From NCBI GenBank assembly GCA_963741505.1, contig CAVUIJ010000003.1, forward strand, positions 74,272-138,271: DNA of 64,000 bases, in the 5' to 3' direction. Source of the stretch: JAKFWF01 sp963741505. Its GTDB lineage: Bacteria > Pseudomonadota > Alphaproteobacteria > Rhizobiales > Hyphomicrobiaceae. How positions within the stretch are numbered: the first letter of the stretch is position 1; every line of letters starts with the position of its first letter. Under the pieces are notes generated by a model that was not told the origin of the DNA, ran no database searches, and worked only from the letters and a program-made list of their open reading frames with translations. The translations under genes and the position numbers were made by a program. Shown here piece after piece: positions 7,892 to 16,646 of this stretch.

Positions 7892-9891
7892 GATGCGGTC
7901 GCCGCCCGCATTCGAACGCGCTGCATCGCAGCCGCGGCAACGGCAATCGCGACGCCAATGACCGTCGTATAACCGAGCTTGAATCCGGTCAGCGACGAAA
8001 CGATGCCCTGAACCAGCAGCGGGAATACCAGCAGCAGCCCGGCCAGCGTGAACAGCGCCGTTTCGATCCAGTTGCTGCGGCGGAACAGCCAGCCCTGGGC
8101 GGCGACGCCGAGGAAGGCGATGCCGGCCGCCGTCTTCAACGATACTTCGACCGCGTCGAGCCAGCCGAGCCCCTTGGGAAACTGCAGCAGCAGTGCCGGG
8201 CCTTGCGCGTCGAGCACGAACACGAACGGCACCAGGAACGCCGGCATGGTGTACTTCCACGACTGCAGCGTCGTCAGGTACGGATTGCCGCCGGTGATCG
8301 CGGCGGCCGCGAACGGCGACAGCGCCGTCGGCGGCGAGACCTCCGACAGCACCGCATAGTAGAAGATGAACATGTGCGCGGCGTAATCCGGCACGCCGAG
8401 CTTGGTCAGCGCCGGCGCCGCGATCACGGCGCAGATGATGTAGGACGCCGTCACCGGCACCGCGAGGCCGACCACCCAAACGATCGCCGCGGTGTAGAGC
8501 GCGGTCAGCAGCAGGCTGCCGCCGGCATAGTCGATCGCGATCGACGAGAACTTGAGGCCGAGCCCGGTCAGCGTCACGACGCCGACGATGATGCCGGCCG
8601 AGGCGCAGGTGGTGGCGGCGTTGAGCACGCCGGTGGTGCCCTCGGCCAGCGCCCGCTTGAGCTTCGGCGGCACCAGCGCCGTATCCTTGCGCAGGAAGCT
8701 CGATGCGATGGCGAGGATCGTCGCCCAGAACACCGACAGCACCGGCGAGAAGCCCGCCAGCATGAACACGATGATCGAGATCAGCGAGCCGAAGTGGAAC
8801 CAGTAGGCCTTGGTCAGCGCCCACAGATTGCCGGTCTCGATCAGACTGGTCTGGCCGCCGCCGTACTTGGCGCTGTCGAGCTCGACCATGACGAAGATGC
8901 CGAGGTAGTAGAGCACCGTCGGGATGGTCGCCATCAGGATCACGTCGAAGTACGAGATCTTGAGGAACTCGGCGATCAGGAAGGCGGCCGCGCCCAGCAC
9001 CGGCGGCGAGATGATGGCGCCGAGCCCGCCGGCAGCCAGCAGCCCGCCGGCGGCGTTCTTCTCGTAGCCGGCCTTGGCCAGCATCGGATAGGCGACGGCG
9101 CCGATCGTCACCGTGGTGGCGACGCCCGAGCCCGACGGCCCGCCCATCAGGAACGACGACAGCACCACCGAGCGGCCGGCGGCGTTGCGCTTGCCACCCA
9201 TCGCGGCGAGCGAGAAGTCGATGAAGAACTTGCCGGCACCGGAATACTGCAGGATGGCGCCGAAGATCGTGAACAGGATGATCAAGCTCGACGATACGTC
9301 GACGGCGGTGCCGAAGATGCCCTCGAGCGTCATGTAGAGCTGGCCGACGAGGCGATCCGCGGGATAGCCGCGATGCGCCCAGGGCGCCGGCAGATACGGC
9401 CCGTACAGCGCGTAGGCGATGAACATCAGCGAGATCACCGGCATGATGAGGCCGGTGGTGCGCCGCGTCGCCTCCAGCAGCAGCGCAATGAAGACGATGC
9501 CGATGGCGAGATCGATCGGCTCCGGCGCGATGGCGCGGTCGCCGAAATCGTCGCCCTGGTAGATGATGTAGCCGATGATGGCGACGCTCATCAGCGCCAG
9601 GATGACGTCGAGGACGGTCAGCCGGTTGCGCAGCCGCGGCAGCATCGGGAACAGCAGGAAGGCGAGGAACAGGATCATGCCGACGTGGATCGGCCGCAGC
9701 AGGTAGGTCGGCACCACCGGCGCCCACTGGAACGGCCAGGCGCCGGCGGCGGCGGCATAGAGATGGAACAGCGTCACGCAGATCGCCAGCCAGGCGACCG
9801 CGTTTCCGACCCAGCCGCCGAGCCGGTTGGTCGCGCCCTCGTCCTCCTCGATGTACTTCTCGGCGAGCTTCAGCTGCTCTTCTGTGATCAC
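7888..9891 (-). CDS. TRAP transporter fused permease subunit (4TM/12TM, TAXI type)
   Basis: A 667-residue integral membrane protein that joins the small (DctQ-like) and large (DctM-like) TRAP permease domains, the form that pairs with TAXI binding proteins. Hydrophobic helices run nearly throughout; conserved blocks include GGPSGSGVATTVTIGAVAYP, GGLGAIISPPVLGAAAFL and SEVSPPTALSPFAAAAITG, the last two typical of the DctM fold. The start is GTG (MITEEQLKLAEKY). The partner binding protein lies upstream on the same strand at 10,437-11,403, separated by a 342-bp palindromic element. The gene is intact with no frameshift over 2 kb. Cargo is unknown; TAXI systems commonly take up small carboxylates or glutamate. 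Confidence 0.9.
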   Translation of the reverse strand: MITEEQLKLAEKYIEEDEGATNRLGGWVGNAVAWLAICVTLFHLYAAAAGAWPFQWAPVVPTYLLRPIHVGMILFLAFLLFPMLPRLRNRLTVLDVILALMSVAIIGYIIYQGDDFGDRAIAPEPIDLAIGIVFIALLLEATRRTTGLIMPVISLMFIAYALYGPYLPAPWAHRGYPADRLVGQLYMTLEGIFGTAVDVSSSLIILFTIFGAILQYSGAGKFFIDFSLAAMGGKRNAAGRSVVLSSFLMGGPSGSGVATTVTIGAVAYPMLAKAGYEKNAAGGLLAAGGLGAIISPPVLGAAAFLIAEFLKISYFDVILMATIPTVLYYLGIFVMVELDSAKYGGGQTSLIETGNLWALTKAYWFHFGSLISIIVFMLAGFSPVLSVFWATILAIASSFLRKDTALVPPKLKRALAEGTTGVLNAATTCASAGIIVGVVTLTGLGLKFSSIAIDYAGGSLLLTALYTAAIVWVVGLAVPVTASYIICAVIAAPALTKLGVPDYAAHMFIFYYAVLSEVSPPTALSPFAAAAITGGNPYLTTLQSWKYTMPAFLVPFVFVLDAQGPALLLQFPKGLGWLDAVEVSLKTAAGIAFLGVAAQGWLFRRSNWIETALFTLAGLLLVFPLLVQGIVSSLTGFKLGYTTVIGVAIAVAAAAMQRVRMRAATAS

Positions 9892-9972
9892 CGCGATTCG
9901 CGGCTTCGTTGTCCGTGGCCATCGGCCCTCCCCCCAATTCCAGTCCGGCCGTTCGGCGGCTCTTGTTCGCTT

Positions 9973-10314
9973 CTAGTGTTCCCCGCCTGAGGCTTGGTCC
10001 TCGTTTACTACACTTCCCCTCTCCCCCGCCACTTCGGGGGAGAGTGCAGAGGCCGGTGTTTTCGCCGGCCGAGGGTGAGGGGCGGCCGCTTGCTCGATGC
10101 CAATTTCGCGATTGCGCCGCAGTCCGATGGTGCCTGGCTTCAGCCTGGCACCATTGCTCCGAGCCAAGGTGCCAGGCTGAAGCCAGGCACCGCTTCGAGC
10201 AAGCGGCTGCCCCTCACCCTCTCCCCCGAAGGGGCGGGGGAGAGGGGACAACAGCGTGCCTGAACGGGCGTTTTGGGGATATGCGGGTAGTAACCGTCAG
10301 GCGGGGAACACTAG
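9973..10314. repeat. MITE-like composite palindromic element between TRAP genes
   Basis: Perfect 18-bp terminal inverted repeats CTAGTGTTCCCCGCCTGA lie at 9973-9990 and, inverted, 10297-10314. Nested inside are an outer inverted pair of CCCCTCTCCCCC-type arms (about 10,014-10,098 with 10,195-10,251) and a perfect 24-bp inverted pair at 10,129-10,152 and 10,168-10,191. There is no coding potential. It separates the TAXI binding-protein gene from its permease within what should be one operon, so it could attenuate or process the transcript. Absence of a transposase suggests a non-autonomous element. Confidence 0.7.
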
Positions 10315-10384
10315 GATGTTTGGCTGTGACAAGGAAAGGCCGCGCGGACAAATAGTTAGCGCCGGTCGTCCGCAGCAATTGAAT

Positions 10385-10429
10385 ATGGCCGGGCGTTGCC
10401 GCCCGGCCATGGCAACAAATCGTTGTTGC
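10385..10429 (-). terminator. Hairpins downstream of the TAXI binding-protein gene
   Basis: Two stem-loops lie just past the stop of the TAXI binding protein. The stronger at 10,385-10,410 has a perfect 11-bp stem ATGGCCGGGCG with loop TTGC; the weaker at 10,412-10,429 pairs GCAACAA with TTGTTGC. There is no clear U-tract, so this may be a processing or attenuation signal between the binding protein and the permease rather than a full intrinsic terminator. Confidence 0.5.
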
Positions 10430-10436
10430 GCTGTCT

Positions 10437-11403
10437 TCAGTCGACCTTGAGGCCCTTCTCCTTGAAGTACTTGAGCGCGCCGGGATGCCAGGGAATGCCG
10501 GCCTTCTTCGAGGTCTGGTTCTCGTCCTTGATGTTGAGCGCCTCCTTGTGGACCTGGGCCAGGTCCGCGCGCTTCTCCATCATCGTCTTGGTGAGGTCGT
10601 AGGCGAGCTTCTCGTCCATGTTGGCGTTGACCGCCATCAGGTTCCACACCGTGATGTTGGCGTTGTCGGCGTCCATGCCGGTATAGGTCGTCTTCGGAAT
10701 GGTCGCGGCCGTATACAACGGGCCGTACTTGGCGTTCATCTTCTCGACCAGCGGCGCGATGTCGAGCAGCTTGATCTTGGTCGAGGGCGTGGCGGCAAGA
10801 TCGGTCACCGCCGCAGTCGGCAGGCCACCGACCCAGAAGAACGCATCGATCTTCTTGTCCTTGATCGCATTGACCAACTCGGCCGACCCCGAGGCGCTCG
10901 CGCTTGACGTCCTTGTCCTTGTCGAGGCCGGCGGCCTCGAGCACCCGGAAGGCGAACACCTCGGTCGCCGAGCCCGGCGATCCGGTCGAAATGCGCTTGC
11001 CTTTCAGGTCCTCGATCTTGTTCACGCCGGTGCCGTCGACGGTCACCACATGCATGTGGTTCGGATACATCACGACCAGGGCCTGGATCGGCAGCTTGCC
11101 GCTGGTGAACTTGTCGGTGCCGTTGATCGCGTCCCACGACGCATCGACCTGGACGAAGGCGAGATCGGCCTTGCCGGTGCCGATGAGCTTCAGGTTGTCG
11201 ACCGAGCCGCCGGTCACCTCCGCCGTCGCCGTGATTCCGGGCAACGCCTTCGACAGGATGTTGGCAAAGCCGCCGCCGAGCGGATAGTAGACGCCGCCGG
11301 TGCCGCCGGTCGCGATCGACAGCTGCTTGCCCGACTGCGCCACGGCGATGGCGCTGCCGGCGATGAGCCCGAGGCCCACAATCAATGCATTTCTGATCTT
11401 CAT
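10437..11403 (-). CDS. TAXI family TRAP transporter solute-binding subunit (one frameshift)
   Basis: Periplasmic solute-binding protein of the TAXI class. The first 24 residues are a Sec signal ending in AVAQS, followed by the family signature LSIATGGTGGVYYPLGGG. SGSATEVFAFRVLEAAGL and DAFFWVGGLPTAAVTDLA are further family blocks. One extra base near 10,888 (GGTCGGCCGAG on the minus strand) breaks the frame; removing it joins the two halves and gives about 321 residues. It is upstream of, and codirectional with, the fused TRAP permease, with the palindromic element in between, so the pair is a TAXI uptake system with unknown cargo. Confidence 0.87.
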
Positions 11404-11507
11404 GGTGGGTCGTTACACTCCCTGGATAAGCAGCAGCCGTTCTTGTTGGGACCGCTGCACACAACCTTACATAGGCGATCGCAGGGCTGCGCAAAAGGCA
11501 GATTGCG

Positions 11508-12482
11508 CTAAACCGTCAGTACCAATTTGCCGCTGACTTCACGGCGGTCGAGCATGGCGATCGCCTCGCGGATGCGCTCGAACGGCATTACCGCGTGGGT
11601 GTGCGGCTTGAGGCGGCCCTCCGCCACCCAACCGAGCACGCGGGCGATGTTGGCCGACTGGGTCCTGGGATCGCGAATGGCGTTCTCGCCCCAGAACACG
11701 CCGACGATGTCGCAACTCTTCAACAGCGTCAGGTTTATCGGGATCTTCGGGATCGAGCCGGCGGCGAAGCCGACGACCAGATAGCGCCCCATCCAGTTGA
11801 TCGCCCTCAGCGCCGGTTCGGCGAAGTCGCCGCCGACGCAATCGTAGATCACGTCGGGTCCCTTGCCGGCGGTGGCATCGCGCAGCAACTGCTTCAGGTC
11901 GCCGGTCGCATAATTGATCACCGCGTCAGCGCCGTGGGCGGTGCAGATCGCGAGCTTCTCGGCCGAGGATGCCGCTGCCACCACCCGGGCGCCGAGCAGC
12001 TTCGACAGCTCGACCGCGGCGAGACCGGCGCCGCCCGAGGCACCGAGCACGGCCACCGTCTCATCTGGCTTCAGGTGACCACGGTCGACGAGGCCATGCA
12101 TGGCGGTGCCGTAGGTGACGCTGACGCCACATGCCACCTCATCGCTGACGCCGGCAGGAATCGGCACCATCGCCTCAGCCTTGACGATCGCGAACTCGCG
12201 GGCACCACCCCAGCCGATGTAGCCGCACACCCGCTCACCGACCCGCAGGCCAGCCACGCCGGCCCCAGTCTTATCGACGACACCTGCGATCTCGCATGCC
12301 GGCGAGAACGGCAGGGCGGGTTTGTACTGGTACTTGCCGCGGGTGATCAGCGTGTCGAGGAAGTTGAGCGCCACGGCCTTGACCCGCACCCGCACTTCGC
12401 CCGCTGCCGGCTCGGGCGTCGGGATGTCCTCGATGACGATCGCCTCGGGGCCATCGAGGGTCTTGCACAGGGCGGCTTTCAT
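11508..12482 (-). CDS. Zinc-independent NADPH:quinone oxidoreductase (MDR superfamily)
   Basis: A 324-residue medium-chain dehydrogenase/reductase of the quinone oxidoreductase type. The N-terminal GroES-like domain includes ALNFLDTLITRGKYQYKP and lacks the structural-zinc cysteine cluster. The nucleotide-binding motif is VAVLGASGGAGLAAVELSK near residue 150, and the VIYDCVGGDF segment follows. The C-terminal GVFWGENAIRDP and SGKLVLTV are typical of this group. It probably reduces quinones or enones with NADPH in the cytoplasm. The ATG at 12,482 matches the usual MKA start; upstream in-frame starts have no homology. The gene stands alone between the TRAP system and the divergently transcribed hydroxyacid dehydrogenase. 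Confidence 0.88.
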   Translation of the reverse strand: MKAALCKTLDGPEAIVIEDIPTPEPAAGEVRVRVKAVALNFLDTLITRGKYQYKPALPFSPACEIAGVVDKTGAGVAGLRVGERVCGYIGWGGAREFAIVKAEAMVPIPAGVSDEVACGVSVTYGTAMHGLVDRGHLKPDETVAVLGASGGAGLAAVELSKLLGARVVAAASSAEKLAICTAHGADAVINYATGDLKQLLRDATAGKGPDVIYDCVGGDFAEPALRAINWMGRYLVVGFAAGSIPKIPINLTLLKSCDIVGVFWGENAIRDPRTQSANIARVLGWVAEGRLKPHTHAVMPFERIREAIAMLDRREVSGKLVLTV

Positions 12483-12636
12483 GAACGGGCTCCGGATTTG
12501 GGCAGGCGGTATGGCGCCGTGCGCCAGCATCGACCGGCGCTGTCAGCATGGCGATATCGGCCAATTGCCCCGGCTGGCGCAAGGGTGAGAGCTCTTATAT
12601 AGCTCGTGTCTTGGTCCTGTTCGAATAGGGGGCGTA

Positions 12637-13626
12637 ATGCCATTCACAATCGCGATGTATGACAAGTCGTACGACTACATCGGCAAGCGGCTCGACGGGC
12701 TCGGACTGGACCTCAAGGTTTGCACCTTCGGCAAGGACGGTATGTTCCTGGTCGATGGCGTCAAGGTCGCGCCGCGCGATGTTGCGGTCGACTACGTCTG
12801 GCTCAGCACCCATCTCAATGCCGACAACTTTCGCGATGAGGCATTCGCAATCGTGCTTGGCTGCAAGTCGGTCGGCGTGCTGCAGACATTCAATGCCGGC
12901 CTCGACCACCCCTTCTACAAGAAGCTTTCGGACAAGGGCACGCGGATCTGCAACAGCAGCGCCCAGGGGGTGGCGATTGCGGAATACGTCATGGCGCAGG
13001 TGTTGGCCGTGCTGCAGCCGATCGAGCTGCAGCGCGCGCTGCAAGCGAAGAAGCAGTGGCAGATCACGCCGTTCCGCGAGGTCTCGCAGACGAGCTGGCT
13101 GATCATCGGCTTCGGCCCGATCGGGCAGGAGGTCGCCAAGCGGGTCAAGGCGTTCGGCGCGTCGATCGCCGTCGTCCGCCGTACGCCGCAGGCTTCGCCG
13201 CTTGCCGACCAGGTTGGCACCATGGCCGATCTGAAATCGTTGCTGCCGGCTGCCGATATCGTCGTCCTGGCCTGCTCGCTCAACGATGAGACGCGCGGCT
13301 TCGCCGATGCTGCATTCTTCGCGACCCTCAAGCCGGGAGCAATTCTGGTCAACATCGCCCGCGGCGCCCTGATCGACGATGCCGCGATGCTGTCCGCTCT
13401 CGACAATGGGCCGCTCGCCACCGCCATTCTCGACGTGTTCCACCAGGAGCCGCTGCCCGCCGATAACCCGCTGTGGTCGCACGCCAAGGTGCGGCTGACC
13501 TCGCACATGTCGTTTGCCGGCAGCGGCGGGCGCTCGCGCTGGGATCAGTTGTTTCTCGACAACATCACCCGCTACGCCGGGGGTGAGGCGCTGGCGCAGG
13601 AAGTCAATCCGAAGGATATCGTCTAG
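12637..13626 (+). CDS. D-isomer-specific 2-hydroxyacid dehydrogenase
   Basis: An NAD(P)-dependent 2-hydroxyacid dehydrogenase of 329 residues with the lid-core arrangement of the D-LDH/PGDH family. The Rossmann motif GFGPIG is at about residues 158-163. The catalytic triad is seen as Arg in VNIARGALID, Glu in VFHQEPLP and His in TSHMSF. Substrate cannot be predicted. It is the first of three codirectional genes with an enolase-superfamily enzyme 20 bp downstream and an Asp/Glu racemase-like enzyme after that; together they look like a small operon for breakdown of hydroxy or sugar acids, which is inference from gene order. Confidence 0.87.
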   Translation: MPFTIAMYDKSYDYIGKRLDGLGLDLKVCTFGKDGMFLVDGVKVAPRDVAVDYVWLSTHLNADNFRDEAFAIVLGCKSVGVLQTFNAGLDHPFYKKLSDKGTRICNSSAQGVAIAEYVMAQVLAVLQPIELQRALQAKKQWQITPFREVSQTSWLIIGFGPIGQEVAKRVKAFGASIAVVRRTPQASPLADQVGTMADLKSLLPAADIVVLACSLNDETRGFADAAFFATLKPGAILVNIARGALIDDAAMLSALDNGPLATAILDVFHQEPLPADNPLWSHAKVRLTSHMSFAGSGGRSRWDQLFLDNITRYAGGEALAQEVNPKDIV

Positions 13627-13645
13627 ATCGTCGGGGAGGAGTGCC

Positions 13646-14782
13646 GTGCGTATCGCTGCCGTCAATGCCCATGTGCTCGAAGCCCGCATCTCCGAGCCGT
13701 TCGCCTGGTCGTTCAACCGCACCGATATGCGTGCCTCGTGCCTGGTCGAGATCGTCGCCGAGGATGGCACCACCGGCTGGGGCGAATGCTTCGGGCCGGC
13801 CCGGCTCAACGCGGCGGTGGTCAAGGCCTTCCGGCCGCTGCTCATCGGCGCCGACGCGCTCGCCACCGACCGGCTTTGGCAGGCGATATACAATGGCTTT
13901 CGCGACCAGGGCCAGAAGGGCCTCGTCGTCACCGCCCTGTCCGGCGTCGACATCGCGCTGTGGGATCTCAAGGGCAAGCGGTTCGGCGCGCCGGTGCACG
14001 TGCTGATGGGCGGGCCGTTGCGACGAGAGGTTCAGGCCTACGCCACCGGCACCTATCGCAAGGACAGCGGCGACCCGCTCGACTACATCGTCAAGGAGGT
14101 CCAAGGCTACGTGCGCGAAGGCTTCGGCGCGGTCAAACTCAAGATCGGCTTCGGCGTCGACGAGGACGCAGCTCTGATACGCGCCGTGCGCGAGGCGATC
14201 GGCCCGCGTACCGGCCTGATGCTCGACGCCAACCACGGCTACGACGCCGTCGATGCCATCGCGCTCGGCCGCGCGGTCTCCCCATGCGACATCGGCTGGT
14301 TCGAGGAGCCGGTGGTGCCGGACGATCTCGATTCGTATGTCGAAGTCAGGCGTGGCCAGCCGATCCCGGTCGCGGGCGGCGAATGCGAGTTCACGCGCTG
14401 GGGCTTCCGCGAGGTGTTTGCGCGGCGCGCCATGGACATCGTGCAGCCCGACACCTGCGCCGCCGGCGGCCTGTCGGAGTGCAAGAAGATCGCCGACATG
14501 GCGGCGGCCCATGGCGTGCGGTATGTGCCACACGTGTGGGGCACCGGCGTTGGTCTCGCCGCTGCCTTGCAGCTCCTCGCCGTGCTGCCGCACAACCCGC
14601 CACGGCATACCCCGCGCGAGCCCTTGCTCGAGTTCGATCGTTCGGAGCATCCGTTCCGGCAAGCGGTGCTGACCCGGCCGATCGAGCACTCAGCCGGCAT
14701 CGTCGCGATCCCAGAGGGCCCCGGTCTCGGCATCGAGATCGACCGCCAGGCGATCGCGCGCTTCAGCATCGCGGCCGACTGA
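13646..14782 (+). CDS. Mandelate racemase/muconate lactonizing enzyme family protein (enolase superfamily)
   Basis: A 378-residue enolase-superfamily enzyme that would abstract a proton alpha to a carboxylate using Mg2+. The KxK motif KLKIGF near residue 167 gives the catalytic lysine; metal ligands are Asp in LMLDANHGYD, Glu in GWFEEPVVP and Glu in VAGGECEFT; a late His is present in YVPHVWGTG. This motif set fits the mandelate racemase or sugar-acid dehydratase branch. The GTG at 13,646 is chosen because GGGGAGGAG sits five bases upstream. It is flanked by a hydroxyacid dehydrogenase and an Asp/Glu racemase-like gene, consistent with acid-sugar or hydroxyacid catabolism. The exact reaction is unknown. 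Confidence 0.88.
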   Translation: MRIAAVNAHVLEARISEPFAWSFNRTDMRASCLVEIVAEDGTTGWGECFGPARLNAAVVKAFRPLLIGADALATDRLWQAIYNGFRDQGQKGLVVTALSGVDIALWDLKGKRFGAPVHVLMGGPLRREVQAYATGTYRKDSGDPLDYIVKEVQGYVREGFGAVKLKIGFGVDEDAALIRAVREAIGPRTGLMLDANHGYDAVDAIALGRAVSPCDIGWFEEPVVPDDLDSYVEVRRGQPIPVAGGECEFTRWGFREVFARRAMDIVQPDTCAAGGLSECKKIADMAAAHGVRYVPHVWGTGVGLAAALQLLAVLPHNPPRHTPREPLLEFDRSEHPFRQAVLTRPIEHSAGIVAIPEGPGLGIEIDRQAIARFSIAAD

Positions 14783-14814
14783 CGGAAATCGCCTACGGCC
14801 GGAGACAAAATGCG

Positions 14815-15570
14815 ATGACGCATCCCCCAACCGTCAATCGAACGAGCCGGATCGCCAAGGGCGGCAAGGCGATCTATGGCGCGTCGCTCGGCATCTTGAT
14901 GCTCGACGCGCGCTTTCCCAGAATTCCAGGCGACATGGGCAACGCCACCACCTGGCCGTTCCCGGTGCTGTACCGGGTGGTACGCGGTGCGACGCCGGAA
15001 AAGGTCGTGCTCAAGGGTGCTGCCGGCCTGCTGCCGGATTTCATCGAGGCGGCGGAAGATCTGGTTCGCCAGGGCGCCGAGGCGATCACTACCAATTGCG
15101 GATTCCTGGCATTGTTTCAGAAGCAGCTCGCCGCCGCCGTCGCTGTGCCGATGGCGACCTCATCGCTGATGCAGGTGCCTTGGGTGCAGGCGACGCTGCC
15201 GCCCGGACAATGCGTCGGTATCGTCACGGTCTGCGCCGCATCGCTAAGCCCGGCCCATCTCGCAGCCGCCGGCGTGGCGTCGGATACGCCGATCGCCGGT
15301 ACCGAGAACGGCCGCGAATTCTTCCAGGTGTTGATCATGGCGGCAAAGGACGACATGGACATCGGCCTTGCCGAGCAAGACGTGGTCGAAGCCGGCACGT
15401 CGCTCGTGGCCCGCCATCCTCACATCGGCGCGATCGTGCTCGAATGCACCAACATGCCGCCTTACGCCGCGGCTCTGCAGGCAGCGATCGGGCGACCGGT
15501 GTACGACATCTATTCGATGATCACATGGTTTCATGCCGGCCTGCGGCCACGGTCATTCCACCAAAGGTGA
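14815..15570 (+). CDS. Aspartate/glutamate racemase superfamily protein
   Basis: A 251-residue member of the Asp/Glu/hydantoin racemase superfamily, which uses two cysteines for cofactor-independent proton transfer. The first Cys is in AITTNCGFLALF and the second in IVLECTNMPPY. The early GASLGILMLDARFPRIPGD block is typical of a subgroup in alphaproteobacterial catabolic clusters, whose substrate is unassigned. It follows the enolase-superfamily gene by 32 bp on the same strand, so the two are probably cotranscribed. The gene is intact and ends just before the convergent tsaC gene. Confidence 0.83.
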   Translation: MTHPPTVNRTSRIAKGGKAIYGASLGILMLDARFPRIPGDMGNATTWPFPVLYRVVRGATPEKVVLKGAAGLLPDFIEAAEDLVRQGAEAITTNCGFLALFQKQLAAAVAVPMATSSLMQVPWVQATLPPGQCVGIVTVCAASLSPAHLAAAGVASDTPIAGTENGREFFQVLIMAAKDDMDIGLAEQDVVEAGTSLVARHPHIGAIVLECTNMPPYAAALQAAIGRPVYDIYSMITWFHAGLRPRSFHQR

Positions 15571-15587
15571 AATCCGACGTTGCGGTC

Positions 15588-16541
15588 TCACCGCCCGGAT
15601 GCGGCGCGCTTCAAACGGTCGTTGATCGCCTCGCCGAGGCCGGCATTGGGGATGTGCGAAACGGCAATGCAGGTGACGCCAGGCTTGTCGAGCTCGCGCA
15701 ACCCGGCGAACAGGTTGGCGGCGGCTTCGACCAGATCGCCGCGCCGGCTCAGATTGAACATCGGCCCGACGGCTACCGGCGGAGTGGGACCGAAAGCAAG
15801 CAGTGCCTCGCCGGCTGCAACCGCGGTCGCGTCCAGCCGGACGGCGGCGTGCGGCGCGTAATGGCTGACAAGCTGGCCCGGCGATCTCGGCCGCTCGCCG
15901 GCATCATACGCGCGCCCGACCGGTGCCCCGGCCACCGCCTCGATCTGCTCCGCCGTCAGCGCCCCCGGCCGCAGGATCATCACGCTTCTGCCTTCGACCT
16001 CGACCACGGTGCTTTCGAGGCCATGCTCGGTCGGGCCGCCGTCGAGGATCATGGCGACCTTGGCCCGCAGGTCGTGCGCCACGTGCATGGCCGTGGTCGG
16101 ACTGACATGGCCGGACAGATTGGCCGACGGCGCTGCCACCGGCACATTGGCGCGTCGCAATAGATCGCGGGCAATGGGGTGCCTCGGCACCCGGATCGCG
16201 ACGGTGTCGAGGCCCGCCGTCACCAGTTCGGAAATGCCGCAGTCGGCGCAGCGCGGCAGCACCAGCGTCAATGGTCCCGGCCAGAATGCCTTGGCGAGTT
16301 TCGCCGCCTTGCCGGTAAGTTCGACATGGCGCTTGGCCGCCTCGGTGTCGGCGACGTGCGCGATCAGCGGATTGAACTGCGGCCGGCCCTTGGCCGCGTA
16401 GATCGCGGCGACCGCGGCGCCATTCGTCGCATCGGCGCCGAGGCCGTACACCGTCTCGGTCGGAAAGGCGACGAGTTGGCCGGCGCGCAGCAGGCGGGCC
16501 GCCTCATCCAATGTCCTGTCCGAGATTTCGACGATCGGCAT
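15588..16541 (-). CDS. tsaC: L-threonylcarbamoyladenylate synthase (Sua5/YrdC family)
   Basis: Makes threonylcarbamoyl-AMP for the t6A37 modification of tRNAs reading ANN codons. The YrdC domain occupies about residues 1-200, with VAFPTETVYGLGADA, AKGRPQFNPL and VPVAAPSANLSGHVSPT as signatures. The C-terminal Sua5 domain follows after a linker holding SPGQLVSHYAPHA. The length of 317 residues fits the Sua5-type two-domain form. Start ATG at 16,541. The gene is convergent with the racemase and divergent from the acyl-CoA dehydrogenase at 16,647. No frameshift. Confidence 0.93.
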   Translation of the reverse strand: MPIVEISDRTLDEAARLLRAGQLVAFPTETVYGLGADATNGAAVAAIYAAKGRPQFNPLIAHVADTEAAKRHVELTGKAAKLAKAFWPGPLTLVLPRCADCGISELVTAGLDTVAIRVPRHPIARDLLRRANVPVAAPSANLSGHVSPTTAMHVAHDLRAKVAMILDGGPTEHGLESTVVEVEGRSVMILRPGALTAEQIEAVAGAPVGRAYDAGERPRSPGQLVSHYAPHAAVRLDATAVAAGEALLAFGPTPPVAVGPMFNLSRRGDLVEAAANLFAGLRELDKPGVTCIAVSHIPNAGLGEAINDRLKRAASGR

Positions 16542-16646
16542 ACGAAGTAATTCCTTGATTGACGTTTACGTCAAGGGGGCTTTCCGAGGCTTCGCGAACC
16601 GCTTACAGTCGCAGCAAAACGCCGACGCCAGAGGAGATGTCCCCCG

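Noticed and set aside
7819..9990. A 723-codon plus-strand open frame
   Set aside because: Antisense shadow of the TRAP permease; rich in Arg, Glu, Gln and His repeats typical of the complementary frame of high-GC genes, with no start signal or motif.
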